Assembly (NCBI GenBank): GCA_038893495.1
Contig: JAWARJ010000001.1
Span: 806,001 to 870,000 of the forward strand
DNA: 64,000 nucleotides
Direction: 5' to 3'
Source of the DNA: Thermoproteus sp.
GTDB lineage: Archaea; Thermoproteota; Thermoprotei; Thermoproteales; Thermoproteaceae
Shown here: one piece after another, positions 44,349-53,405 of the stretch
How positions within the stretch are numbered: the first letter of the stretch is position 1
Layout of the letters: each line of letters begins with the position of its first letter
Made by a program: the position numbers and the translations under genes
Notes under the pieces: model-generated
Databases searched by the model: none
Told to the model about the DNA's origin: nothing
What the model saw: only the letters and a program-made list of their open reading frames with translations

Positions 44349-45463
44349 TTTTCCTCCTCCTCGGCCTCCATGGCCCTAACCCCTATCGACAATAACCTCC
44401 TAAAGACGCGATCCATGAGCCTCACGTAGGCGCCCCTATGCCCCACAAAGGCTCCGAATTCGCTCCTACGCACCATAACGAGCAACTCAGGCCCGGCGAA
44501 GTCCACATCGAGAATATGTTTAGATATCCAGCCGGCTGGATGCAATGCCCTTATCCAGTTCTTGAAGTCCAACGACATCTCGACTAGCCTTAATCTAAGC
44601 CCCGTGTCACTCTCCACATTTTTAATGCGCTCGCCGCCCCTCCCAACGGCCCTCCCCAAATGGCCCTCCTTCACGAAGACCAAGGCGTCGGGGAGGTCGC
44701 CCTTTATGCCCAACGAGTCTTTATCAGACTTGAACTCTATGACGGTAATTACATCCGCATCGGGAGCGTAGACCCTAAAGGCGTCTCTTACATACCTCTC
44801 GGCATCTGTCAACCTCCTCTTCCTCATCCTCAACTCAAGCGCCAGCTTTATGCCCCTCCTGGCCCCCGGCCTCACTATGTCTTTGACGCCTAGGTCCACC
44901 ACCACCGCCTTCTCCTCGCCTAGCAACGCCTCTCTCAACAACGTAGCGCCGTCAATGCCCTCGTCGCTACGTTGAAACACAGGGTCTCCGGCCACTATCA
45001 GCTTGCTGTTTCTGCCCAGCCTTATTAAGATCTCGGCGGCGCTGTCGGGATGTACGTTCTGGGCGTCGTCGAGGAATATCACAGAGTCGTCAAAGGTCCT
45101 GCCCCTCAGATAGTTCACGTCCGTCACGATCACCAACTCGTCTCTCAACATCTTCTCTATATCCTCCCTACTGACGTATTCGCCCAATATATCGCCGAGA
45201 TATATGGAGGCCAGTTTGTAATACATCTCCCCTAGGTTTTCAGGCGTCAAGGCGCGGCCCGTCGAGACGTCAACTATAGGTCTTGCTATTATGAACCTCT
45301 TGTACTTCCCGCTTTGGACCGACGATATGCCATAAGCTATACTTAAAAGCGACTTGCCCGTGCCTGTGGGCCCGAAGAGACCTACTATCTCGTTTTCGGG
45401 GTCCGAGAGGGCGTTCAACGCCCGCTCCTGCCCCACCGTCTGCGGCTTTATCTTCTCGAGCAC
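44345..45463 (-). CDS. PhoH-like ATPase with KH domains
   Basis: 372 residues from GTG 45463. GPTGTGKSLLSIAYG (Walker A) and VIFLDDAQNVHP (Walker B) with the PhoH order; after about 240 come two NusA-like KH segments (FVKEGHLGRAVGRGGERI, FGAFVGHRGAYVRLM), each with a G-x-x-G loop. Suggests RNA binding with ATP-driven remodelling. A longer frame upstream to 45493 exists, but TATA gatttaaaa lies 23 nt before 45463. Confidence 0.85.
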   Translation of the reverse strand: MLEKIKPQTVGQERALNALSDPENEIVGLFGPTGTGKSLLSIAYGISSVQSGKYKRFIIARPIVDVSTGRALTPENLGEMYYKLASIYLGDILGEYVSREDIEKMLRDELVIVTDVNYLRGRTFDDSVIFLDDAQNVHPDSAAEILIRLGRNSKLIVAGDPVFQRSDEGIDGATLLREALLGEEKAVVVDLGVKDIVRPGARRGIKLALELRMRKRRLTDAERYVRDAFRVYAPDADVITVIEFKSDKDSLGIKGDLPDALVFVKEGHLGRAVGRGGERIKNVESDTGLRLRLVEMSLDFKNWIRALHPAGWISKHILDVDFAGPELLVMVRRSEFGAFVGHRGAYVRLMDRVFRRLLSIGVRAMEAEEEEK

Positions 45464-45537
45464 GCTAAGGCGAGAACAACGATTTAAAAACAATTGCTCT
45501 ACGACAACATTTAAAGCCTAAACAGCTCCAACTCGAC

Positions 45538-48009
45538 ATGACGAAATACCTCCTAGGGAGGGACTTCGCCTTTCCCGAATACGTCCCTCGTTTCCCCCGT
45601 TCTTACGACTTCGAGGTGGTGAGACTCGACGCAGATGTCGAGGTCGATTTGGAAAATCGGGAGGTGAAAGGCGTCGTGAAATATAGAGTCAAGGCCAGAC
45701 GGGATCTGTCCAAAATATCGCTTGACGCCGTCGAGCTCGAAATCTTAGGCGCTTCTACTGGCTACCATTACGACGGCGAGACGATAACTCTCGACGTTAA
45801 ACTCCCTCAGGGCCAGGAGGCCGAGTTCGAGATAAGGTATAGGGGGAGGCCGCGTAAAGGCATCTATTTCGTCCTCCCCGACAGGTATCATCCATATAGG
45901 GTGCCCATGGCCTGGACTCAAGGCGAGTCGGAAGACAACAGGTACTGGCTACCTCTGCCCGATACGCCCAATATAAAATTTCCCTTCTCCATTACCGTCA
46001 GGGCCAGGAAGCCCTACGTAGCAGTCAGCAACGGAGTCTTGAAGGAGGTAAGAGATCTGGGCGACTCGAGGGCCTTCGTCTGGGAGATGAGACACCCCAT
46101 GTCGCCTTATCTAATAGCCATAGCGGTGGGCGACTTCGAGCAGATGCAGGAGAAGTGCGGAGATGTCGTCCTTGAGTACTACGTGCCCCGCGGCCATATG
46201 GATAGGGCTAAGTATTCCTTCTACCACACTTGCGACATAATGAAGTTCTTCTCCGAGTACCTGGGGGTTCCCTATCCCTACGAGCGCTACGCCCAGATCG
46301 TAGTCCAAGAGTTCGTCTACGGCGGCATGGAGAACACCACGGCCACGATCTTGACCGACTGGACGCTCCACGACAAACACGCCCACTGTCCCTACGACGA
46401 CTTCCCCTGCCGCGACGAGGACTTCTCCTCCGATCCCCTAGTGGCCCACGAGATGGCTCACCAGTGGTTCGGCGATTTGGTGACCGCTAAGGACTGGGGC
46501 CATATAGCCATCAACGAGTCCTTTGCCACCTTCATAGAGGCGCTTTGGACCGAACGGTCGAAGGGCCGAGATGAATATCTCTACGAGATCTACAGCAACT
46601 TCAAGGCCTATCTAAACGAATATAGCACCCGCTACGCCAGGCCCATAGTGACCAACCTCTACGCCATACCGGAAGAGGTCTTCGATAGGCATAGCTACGA
46701 GAAGGGCTCTGTGGTGCTCCACATGATAAGGGGCTTGTTGGGAGACGACGCCTTTAGGTCCGGCCTAAGGGCCTTTCTTACTCGCTATAGGTACAAGAAC
46801 GCCGACATAGAAGATTTAAGGAAGGCGCTCGAAGAGGCCAGCGGGGCCGACCTCGAGTGGTTATGGCGCCAGTTCTTCTACTCCGCGGGCCACCCGGTGA
46901 TTAAGGCCTCTTGGAATAAAAACAACGGTGTGAGGCTGGTGTTAGAACAAGCCCAGCCCGACGATTCCTATCCTCTATACACGCTCCCTCTAGAGCTCGA
47001 AGTGGTCTACCAAGACGGGAGTAGAGAGAGAATTTCGCTTAATTTCTCAGAGAAGAGGATCGACATACCGCTAGGCGATAAGGCCAAATACGTCTGTATC
47101 GACCCCGACTTCAAGTTGTTGAAGGCGTTGGACCTCAACTTCCCCGTGGAGGTTCTGGGGGCTATGCTTGAAGACAACCATATCTATTGTAGGCTACAGG
47201 CGGTGGAGGCATTGAGGAAAAACGGGAGCCGTAGGGCCGTGGAGTTTCTCGCAAAGGCGCTACAAGACAGATTCTGGGGCGTGGCCGCTGAGGCGGCAAG
47301 AGCGTTGGGGAGCATAGGCACCGCCGATGCCGTCAGGTCGCTCATGGAGGCATACGACAAGGTGAGACATCCAAGGGCCAGGAGGGCCCTAGTGGAGGCT
47401 TTGGGGAATGCCAGGCGCCGCGAGGCCGCCGAATTTTTGGACAGAATCCTCCACGACGGGGCTGAGAGCTACTACGTGAGGTACGAAGCCGCCAGGGCGT
47501 TAGGCAAGACCAAGTGGGAGTTTGCAGAATATAGCCTTAAGAAGGCGTTGGAGTACGGCGGACATATGGACGTAATAAAGCGGGGCGCCATTGAGGGCTT
47601 GGCTGAGCTCGGCACGGACAGCGCCCTTGAGTTGGTCCTCCGTTATGCCGGCGAGGAGAACCCCACTTGGGTAAGAATGACTGCTGTCCAGTCCCTATCT
47701 AAGTTCGGCCCGAGGCCTCAAGTCCTCGAGGTGTTGCGTAGGGCGCTACGTGACGAGAACTACCGCATTAGAGCCGCCGCGTTGACCGCCGCCCTCGATC
47801 TGATGGACGTAAGGCTTTTGCCGGATCTACAAGAGAGGGCCGAAAGGGATGTCGATGGGCGGATACGCCGTATGGCCCGCGAGGCCGTGGAGAAGATAAG
47901 GAAGGCGGCCGACCGCGGTACTGAGTACCAAAAGTTGAGGGAGGAGGTGGAGAAGCTACGCGACGAATATAGAAAGTTGCTAGATAGGCTAGCTAGATTG
48001 GAACGTTAA
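45538..48009 (+). CDS. M1 aminopeptidase with C-terminal HEAT repeats
   Basis: 823 residues. GGMEN (about 262-266) is the exopeptidase motif; zinc ligands are H304, H308 in HEMAH and E327 in NESFATF. After the catalytic and beta domains, residues about 540-790 form HEAT repeats (LEDNHIYCRLQAVEAL, RFWGVAAEAARALGSIGTAD...) and the protein ends in a coiled coil (about 790-823). Bacterial and archaeal M1 enzymes usually end in an ERAP-like domain; HEAT replacement suggests a scaffold or substrate-docking role. Leaderless: TATA catttaaag (45509-45517) 25 nt before ATG. Confidence 0.93.
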   Translation: MTKYLLGRDFAFPEYVPRFPRSYDFEVVRLDADVEVDLENREVKGVVKYRVKARRDLSKISLDAVELEILGASTGYHYDGETITLDVKLPQGQEAEFEIRYRGRPRKGIYFVLPDRYHPYRVPMAWTQGESEDNRYWLPLPDTPNIKFPFSITVRARKPYVAVSNGVLKEVRDLGDSRAFVWEMRHPMSPYLIAIAVGDFEQMQEKCGDVVLEYYVPRGHMDRAKYSFYHTCDIMKFFSEYLGVPYPYERYAQIVVQEFVYGGMENTTATILTDWTLHDKHAHCPYDDFPCRDEDFSSDPLVAHEMAHQWFGDLVTAKDWGHIAINESFATFIEALWTERSKGRDEYLYEIYSNFKAYLNEYSTRYARPIVTNLYAIPEEVFDRHSYEKGSVVLHMIRGLLGDDAFRSGLRAFLTRYRYKNADIEDLRKALEEASGADLEWLWRQFFYSAGHPVIKASWNKNNGVRLVLEQAQPDDSYPLYTLPLELEVVYQDGSRERISLNFSEKRIDIPLGDKAKYVCIDPDFKLLKALDLNFPVEVLGAMLEDNHIYCRLQAVEALRKNGSRRAVEFLAKALQDRFWGVAAEAARALGSIGTADAVRSLMEAYDKVRHPRARRALVEALGNARRREAAEFLDRILHDGAESYYVRYEAARALGKTKWEFAEYSLKKALEYGGHMDVIKRGAIEGLAELGTDSALELVLRYAGEENPTWVRMTAVQSLSKFGPRPQVLEVLRRALRDENYRIRAAALTAALDLMDVRLLPDLQERAERDVDGRIRRMAREAVEKIRKAADRGTEYQKLREEVEKLRDEYRKLLDRLARLER

Positions 48010-48596
48010 ATTAGCCATAAGAATATCGAGGCGGCTAGCACCACGGCCCATGCGGCTATATTCCACCTAAATACTTTTGCGCCGTCTAGCGGCCCCAGCG
48101 GCAGTAAATTGAAGAACGCCACGAAGGCGTTTAGGCGCATTAAATATTCCAGAAACTCCGCGGCGACGGGGCCTATGTATATAGGCGACAACAAGACGGC
48201 ATAGGACATGAGCGCTATCGCTATATTGGTCAGAGGGCCCGCCAATGAGATTATGCCGTCGTCGTCTCTGTCGTGGCTGTAACAAGATATTAGGGTATAG
48301 CCGGATATGAAGAGCACTGGGCTTCTGGCGAGGGCGCCCACTATCGCGTTTACAAACAACGTGACGAAGAAGCCCGGTGGGTACAAGACGAAACGGGACC
48401 AACAGCCTCTGCTCCTTGCCGTCTGTCTGTGGGCGAGCTCGTGGGGGACTATCGCTATGGCTATAGCTAAAGTCGGCAACAATATCCCGTAGAGGGGGTT
48501 GAGGAAGTTCAACATATAGGCTACCGCCACCGAGAAGACGGCAAGCACGAAGGCCGCCGCCTCGTTGACTCTATATATCGAGTACGACCAGCCCAT
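48006..48596 (-). CDS. M50-family intramembrane metalloprotease
   Basis: 196 residues from ATG 48596. HELAH in IVPHELAHRQT is the zinc motif in an early membrane segment; NLLPLGPLDGAKVF holds the third ligand Asp. Six or so hydrophobic segments. Site-2-type proteases cut transmembrane anti-sigma or regulatory proteins; substrate here unknown. An upstream in-frame ATG (48668) would start in the structured RNA region and miss the TATA at 48619-48629. Overlaps the aminopeptidase stop by 4 bp. Confidence 0.85.
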   Translation of the reverse strand: MGWSYSIYRVNEAAAFVLAVFSVAVAYMLNFLNPLYGILLPTLAIAIAIVPHELAHRQTARSRGCWSRFVLYPPGFFVTLFVNAIVGALARSPVLFISGYTLISCYSHDRDDDGIISLAGPLTNIAIALMSYAVLLSPIYIGPVAAEFLEYLMRLNAFVAFFNLLPLGPLDGAKVFRWNIAAWAVVLAASIFLWLI

Positions 48597-48649
48597 GCCC
48601 CACCCAGACGGTTGAACTATTAAAAAACTTGAGGCCATAACCCACTTCC

Positions 48650-48790
48650 TACGTACCCCCTTCCGCAACCTCCCGGGCGTGCCCTGGGGGCCAGGCCTCC
48701 AAGCGAAGCTTGGAGGGGAGCCGACGCCCGGGTCGTATCTGCCCGCCAGACCCGGCTCCCAGCCTGGCGAGCCTACTCGCGAAGGCTTCT
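48650..48790 (+). ncRNA. Candidate structured RNA with stacked three-way junction
   Basis: A GC-rich segment between divergent genes. Hairpin A: 48669-48677 with 48682-48690 (one U-G, one mismatch). Outer stem: 48690-48696 with 48762-48768 (7 bp). Inside it two stems abut with no linker: 48697-48704 with 48708-48715 (8 bp, GAA loop), and 48716-48722 with 48754-48760 (7 bp), which contains 48730-48734 with 48749-48753. A small hairpin 48770-48774/48783-48787 follows. So many perfectly nested long stems are unlikely by chance. A TATA-like tattaaaaaa (48619-48628) could start transcription near 48650. Not tRNA; I find no SRP or RNase P signature. The strand is presumed. Confidence 0.5.
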
Positions 48791-48930
48791 TGAACGTAAT
48801 TACTCAGACTTATTTGTTAATTTCGCTGAATCGTTCATCTCTCCTCACGCCCTCTCTTCTTTCTACATATCGAAAACCGAGAGGTCGCGAGACATACAGC
48901 GCAGAAGATCTCCCCGATGGAAGATCTAAG

Positions 48931-48969
48931 CCCCGGCCGGGCGGCCCTCAGAATGGCCGCTGGCTGGGG
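48931..48969 (+). repeat. GC-rich hairpin upstream of upp
   Basis: Inverted repeat: 48931-48934 with 48966-48969, 48936-48938 with 48962-48964, and 48942-48946 with 48955-48959, around an eight-base loop. It may be the 3' part of the structured RNA that begins near 48650, or a terminator for it; it ends about 25 bp before the upp TATA box. Confidence 0.4.
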
Positions 48970-48995
48970 CGCGTGGGTCCCAGGGACGCATAAAG

Positions 48996-49005
48996 TTCTT
49001 TTAAG
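48996..49005 (+). promoter_or_regulatory. TATA box of upp
   Basis: ttcttttaag is centred about 24 nt before ATG 49024; the upp mRNA should be leaderless and independent of the RNA candidate upstream. Confidence 0.5.
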
Positions 49006-49023
49006 CGGTGTCTATTCCTCTAC

Positions 49024-49656
49024 ATGCCTATATACCTAATAGACCACCCCTACGCCCAACACGTCCTGACTAAACTACGCGACAAACGGACGTCCAGCCT
49101 AGAATTTAGAAAGAGCCTGGTCAAGCTCGGTAGGATAATGGGCTACGAGATAGCGAAGACCTTCCCCAGGAGGGAGATCCTAATCGAGACGCCTCTGGGC
49201 GAGGCTAAAGGCGTGGTGTTGGACGACTTAGATAAGGTGGTGATAGTCGAAGTTTTGAGGGCAGCGATGCCTCTAGTCGAGGGCCTCCTTAAGGCTTTCC
49301 CGGAGGCCAGAATAGGCGTGATAGCCGCCAAAAGGAGGGAGGAGGGGGGCTCCATTGACGTCGACATCTACTATTCGCGGATTCCCGACGTTAACGGCGC
49401 CGTGGTCTTGTTGGCCGACCCCATGTTGGCCACAGGAACTACTATGTCTTCCGCCATACGTGAGGTGTTAAGACGCGGCACCCCCAAGAGGCTTTTGACA
49501 GCGTCGGTCATATCAACGCCAATCGGCATAGAGCGGGTCCTCTCCACATATCCGCAAGCAGAAATCTTCACGGTGGCTATAGACGAGGTGTTGAACAGAG
49601 ACGGATTTATAGTACCTGGCCTGGGGGACGCCGGCGATAGGGCCTTTGGAGGCTGA
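49024..49656 (+). CDS. upp: Uracil phosphoribosyltransferase
   Basis: 210 residues. [15 protein letters not shown] is the PRPP-binding loop, [13 protein letters not shown] the N-terminal RAG-like motif, and [16 protein letters not shown] the uracil-binding end. Salvages uracil to UMP using PRPP. Monocistronic between two candidate RNAs. Confidence 0.94.
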   Translation: MPIYLIDHPYAQHVLTKLRDKRTSSLEFRKSLVKLGRIMGYEIAKTFPRREILIETPLGEAKGVVLDDLDKVVIVEVLRAAMPLVEGLLKAFPEARIGVIAAKRREEGGSIDVDIYYSRIPDVNGAVVLLADPMLATGTTMSSAIREVLRRGTPKRLLTASVISTPIGIERVLSTYPQAEIFTVAIDEVLNRDGFIVPGLGDAGDRAFGG

Positions 49657-49794
49657 CATCCTTATACTCAGTATACGGCTAACCGCTTGTTTGGAGATAA
49701 CCCACAACTGCCCAAGCGGTCCGACCTCGACGATAAGGAGAGCACGCCGAATCCGTCAGTCTGTGAGATAAATATAGCCGTGACGACCCCGCCA

Positions 49795-49900
49795 GGCGGA
49801 AGGTCCGTTTAGCCCCTGGCCAGACCCCATCGTCCCTCAGGTCCGGCGCTATCAGCGTATAGATGTCGGCTAGACGGGGCTCGCCGGGCAGACGGCAATG
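49795..49900 (+). ncRNA. Possible RNase P RNA core (type-T-like)
   Basis: In a 294-bp gene-free gap. GGAAGGTCCG (49798-49807) resembles archaeal RNase P CR-I (GGAAGUUCCG type). 49803-49810 can pair with AGACGGC (49890-49896) with a single bulged U, as in P4; the next bases 49811-49816 pair with 49876-49881 as P5 would; and GGCG (49795-49798) pairs with CGCC (49882-49885), crossing P4 just as P2 does in the RNase P pseudoknot. CAGA at the P4 3' strand recalls CR-V. There is little room for a specificity domain, as in the reduced RNase P RNA of Thermoproteaceae. P1 and P3 were not found, so the ends are uncertain. Confidence 0.4.
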
Positions 49901-49950
49901 TGAAATTCCGGTTGATAAAAAGCCCGTAATTTCGACCGTTTTGTAAAGCC

Positions 49951-52842
49951 CTAGACTGGTTGACAACCAACGGCCCCTAATGTCTCCAAATCGCTGTGGC
50001 CGTCTTGATAGGGCGGTAACGACCACCAGTTGGCTAATACGGCCCATTGGGGTTCTGGATATATCAACTCTCCGGCCGTAGATGTATAGTTGATAGCAGG
50101 GACTATCCTGGCCGAGTCCCATGGATATATCGCTAAGCTCTCCGCAACGGCCCAAGGCACGTGTACGGTCCGTCCGGGGCAGTAGTAGGATTTAACCCAA
50201 CTGCCGTTCCTAAATAGATAGATATAAAATCCGCTTATATACCTACTTAGATTGTCTAGCACATAGATATAGATGCCCGTTCCGTTCATCTCTATTATCG
50301 GCTCTATGTCTACGGGCTTCACTTCTGCGCTAAATAGGTCTACGGAGCCCAGCTTTACTTGTAACTCGCTGTAGGGCTCTAGATTTCCCTCTATCTGGGC
50401 GTCGCCAGCCCTACAGCTGGCTTCCCAATACTCGAAGGGGCCTTGATATATGGAGAGGGGCGTCCAGCCCAGTTTAAGACAGCCGTAGGGGAACCAACCC
50501 AATAGGCTCGTGGGGTATGCCGTGGTGCCGTTTATTAACTGGCAGAAAGACGCCTTGAACAATGCGCTTGGCCTTAAGAGCCTAGAGAAGTCGTTAGAGA
50601 CTGTGTAGTTCAACGAGATGGTTGTGGTGTAATAGTATGAACGGCCCGTGCCTTGCTGCGTCGCGAATTCGACCCAGTAGACGCCCTTCTGCGCTGGCGT
50701 CAAGAACCACCCAGGGGGCACTGGCGCCAATTGGCACTGAGAGGCGTTAGGCAGAAGTGCCGCCGCGCCTGGAACTACGACATAGATGGCATTGGGCATC
50801 AACGTAAACGTGCCGAGCGAGATGTTGTAAACGTTGGAGGAGGGCCACGTGGGGCCGACCCAAGTCCCGTTGACGTATCGGGCCGACGACGCCGCTACAT
50901 ATATGCTTACGGTGACCGGCGAGTTGCCTAGCCACTCGACGGCCAGCCCGTAGGGGGCTCCCTCCAGCGCGGAGTTGCCCACAAATTTGCCGTTCCACCA
51001 AGCCTCTCTGGGGCTCAAGCAGTAGAGAGATCTACATGGAACCAAGGGCACTAGGGACCACAACAACACGCCAGCCGGCTTCCCGCCAGGACTATTGGAT
51101 ATGGCCGTCGCGATGTAGTCGGGGATCTGGCCGCTGGCGTCCCACGGTTTGGATACGGCTATGTACATATCTACAGGATACGCCGTCGAGCCGACATATG
51201 GCGGTAGCGGGTAGACAACGCCTTGGGCCGTCCCCGAGGCTCCCGTCACCGGATCGACGGCCGCGGTCTGGCTTTCGTAGTAGCCGCCCATGAGCGAGGC
51301 CCAGACGTATCGCGGCGATTCGAGGTACGACCAGCGGGAGTACAGCATGGCCAGCCCGTAGGTCCCCGCGACGTCGCTCGCGGCGGAGTCCGGCTTGGGG
51401 TAGCTCCATGGGGTCAAGACCGTCGTGTTGCCAGACCCTACCTCTGTCTCCATTAGGTCGCTTGCCCCGACTGCGCCGTTCCAAGCCACGTTGCGGCCCA
51501 GCGGACTCTCAACGACGTAGCCCATAACTCCGTTGTATTTCCCCGGCAAGTAGCCCAGATAATGTCCGCCATATATCAAATAGCCGTAGAGCGACGTATA
51601 GAAGTCGGCGACACCGCCTTCAGGCAGATATACCGAGAGGGATCCCCCCTCCAGCCAGATCTCGTCGGGGCCCAGCAACACGTAGGGCTCCCACAAGGCA
51701 TCCACCGGCCATTCGAGGTATGTATAAAGCGCGTAGTAGTCCCAGCCGCCAGACCCCCAGGCTATGGGAGATATGGCGAAGGGGCCATAAGAGGGGAGCT
51801 CGCCGGGCGCGGCCTCGGCCAGGAGGTGGCTCACCGCCTGCGCGAACCCACCCCACTGCGATATATAAGTCTCGGCTATTACCTTATATGTGGAGGGGTC
51901 GAATAGCGCCACGCGGCCCTCCACGGTCTGGTTCAACAGGACGAAACTTGTCGGCAACGCCACCACTCCCGGCGCATTTGGTGATTTTATTACGAGCGGT
52001 TTGGACCAATTAGCTGGCACGAACCAAGCGTCTAAGCTTATGGAGGGATATTGAGATGTAAGTGCCATGTATCCAGATAAGATTCCCCTCTGCCCCTCTG
52101 GGTCCCAGGAGAAGGAAGATGGCGAATATTTGGTCGCGAATGGATTTACCGCGGGCAGTCCCTGCGCGTTATCGCCGAGGACCAGCACAGTGGAGGCCAC
52201 GGGGACCTCGACCCCTAGAGGGCCTGAGTTCGTCTGACCTGCCGACAGGCCACTCAGCATAGTTGGTTCCTCAACGCCGACCTCGATGTATATCTGGTCG
52301 CCTACGTCAGGTCCCTGATACCACGTGGTGGGGAGCGACGTATAGGGCTCAGGGATGGAGTAAGTCCAAGTTTCTCTCCACATTTCCGCTATAGGCTCGA
52401 CGACATATGTGCTGTATGTCGACGGTCCACCTAAGTTTATTACTGCAAGAGTTCCATTTATAATATTTCCAGAACAATTATATGAGACATAATAAATATT
52501 ATATGTATAATTATAGTAATTTAATTTTATGTTTATATAGAATTTGCCGTTGGTGGGAAGCGGGCTACCTGCAACGATAGCCGAGCCGTCCCTCAAGCCG
52601 TAACTAGCGCCGCCTCCATGATAAGCGATATAAGTTGTGGTGCCGACTACATATACGAACAGCTGAGCGTTTGGTGACGGAAGGCCTAGGAAGTTTAACG
52701 ATATGGAAACAGGTAGCTGTATAGATCTCGGCGACAGCCCCGTATCGATCTGGGTAAAGTTGACGATTGGACAGTTGGGAGGAGGACTTGCCGCTAGTGC
52801 CAGAACGCCTAGGGCTAGGACTAGGAAGTAGGCTACCTTCAT
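49951..52842 (-). CDS. Large secreted protein closing the pilus cluster
   Basis: 963 residues from ATG 52842 (an ATG at 52851 is also in frame). N-terminal signal peptide (KVAYFLVLALGVLALAAS) and no later membrane segment. Composition is Tyr/Trp/Pro/Gly/Ser-rich with many N-x-S/T sites, typical of an archaeal surface glycoprotein. No catalytic motif seen. It starts ATGA-fashion at the stop of a minor pilin gene and is last in the pilus operon, so a tip adhesin or pilus-associated surface protein is my inference. Confidence 0.7.
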   Translation of the reverse strand: MKVAYFLVLALGVLALAASPPPNCPIVNFTQIDTGLSPRSIQLPVSISLNFLGLPSPNAQLFVYVVGTTTYIAYHGGGASYGLRDGSAIVAGSPLPTNGKFYINIKLNYYNYTYNIYYVSYNCSGNIINGTLAVINLGGPSTYSTYVVEPIAEMWRETWTYSIPEPYTSLPTTWYQGPDVGDQIYIEVGVEEPTMLSGLSAGQTNSGPLGVEVPVASTVLVLGDNAQGLPAVNPFATKYSPSSFSWDPEGQRGILSGYMALTSQYPSISLDAWFVPANWSKPLVIKSPNAPGVVALPTSFVLLNQTVEGRVALFDPSTYKVIAETYISQWGGFAQAVSHLLAEAAPGELPSYGPFAISPIAWGSGGWDYYALYTYLEWPVDALWEPYVLLGPDEIWLEGGSLSVYLPEGGVADFYTSLYGYLIYGGHYLGYLPGKYNGVMGYVVESPLGRNVAWNGAVGASDLMETEVGSGNTTVLTPWSYPKPDSAASDVAGTYGLAMLYSRWSYLESPRYVWASLMGGYYESQTAAVDPVTGASGTAQGVVYPLPPYVGSTAYPVDMYIAVSKPWDASGQIPDYIATAISNSPGGKPAGVLLWSLVPLVPCRSLYCLSPREAWWNGKFVGNSALEGAPYGLAVEWLGNSPVTVSIYVAASSARYVNGTWVGPTWPSSNVYNISLGTFTLMPNAIYVVVPGAAALLPNASQCQLAPVPPGWFLTPAQKGVYWVEFATQQGTGRSYYYTTTISLNYTVSNDFSRLLRPSALFKASFCQLINGTTAYPTSLLGWFPYGCLKLGWTPLSIYQGPFEYWEASCRAGDAQIEGNLEPYSELQVKLGSVDLFSAEVKPVDIEPIIEMNGTGIYIYVLDNLSRYISGFYIYLFRNGSWVKSYYCPGRTVHVPWAVAESLAIYPWDSARIVPAINYTSTAGELIYPEPQWAVLANWWSLPPYQDGHSDLETLGAVGCQPV

Positions 52843-53405
52843 GAAATACATGTCAATGTAATTTCCACAGGATAGTCCACAACCTCTATATGGGGGCTTT
52901 TAGAGACTAGTACGAGAAATAGAGATCTGGGTGATAGGTAGGCCCCGCCTTGCAGTTGAGCCACCTCCATATTGGTGCCATTGACGTAGAGCTCTGGGAA
53001 GTAGTCCAGCGTAGAGTTCAGGACGACATACATGACGTACGCGATGCCCCCGTTAGGCGCTACGGCCTTGGAGCAGTTCAGAACAGCCAGATAGAGGGTA
53101 TAATTTATCGCGCCCCACGACCTAGAGAGGCGGACCGCCGCCAGCCCCCCGCGATATATCAAAAGGGACCTATTGGCGCCCGATAGCGGCAGGGGGGAGC
53201 CGTTGCAGTAGATCTCGAGGCCGTATGCGGCATATGTGGTGCAATAGATGGCGGTAGCGTTGAGGGAGAACAACTTCAAGTCGTAGAGTATTTGGGGGTA
53301 GTCTATAGGGACGTAGCGGGGCTCCATCGCGTTAATTACGGCCGCAACCCAAGCCACTACGGCCAGAGCCACTAGGGCGTATGCGAGAGACCACTGGCCC
53401 TTCAT
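52839..53405 (-). CDS. Minor pilin-like protein (MKGQ)
   Basis: 188 residues starting MKGQWSLAYALVALAVV: a class III signal peptide whose hydrophobic segment begins right after KGQ, followed by an extracellular domain with several Cys and N-x-S/T sites. A longer in-frame upstream region overlaps other pilin genes in another frame and is not coding; ATG 53405 overlaps the preceding stop (ATGA). Confidence 0.7.
   Translation of the reverse strand: MKGQWSLAYALVALAVVAWVAAVINAMEPRYVPIDYPQILYDLKLFSLNATAIYCTTYAAYGLEIYCNGSPLPLSGANRSLLIYRGGLAAVRLSRSWGAINYTLYLAVLNCSKAVAPNGGIAYVMYVVLNSTLDYFPELYVNGTNMEVAQLQGGAYLSPRSLFLVLVSKSPHIEVVDYPVEITLTCIS

Noticed and set aside
48650-48790. SRP RNA or RNase P RNA
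   Set aside because: The three-way junction suggested the SRP S domain, but the helix 8 core motif is absent; no CR-I-like sequence was found, so it is left as an unassigned structured RNA.
48679-48993. 104-residue ORF
   Set aside because: Gly/Pro/Arg-rich translation of what looks like structured RNA; no start context.
49679-50155. 158-residue minus-strand ORF overlapping the end of the large surface protein
   Set aside because: Different frame from the large protein, implausible composition, and it covers the RNase P-like structure.
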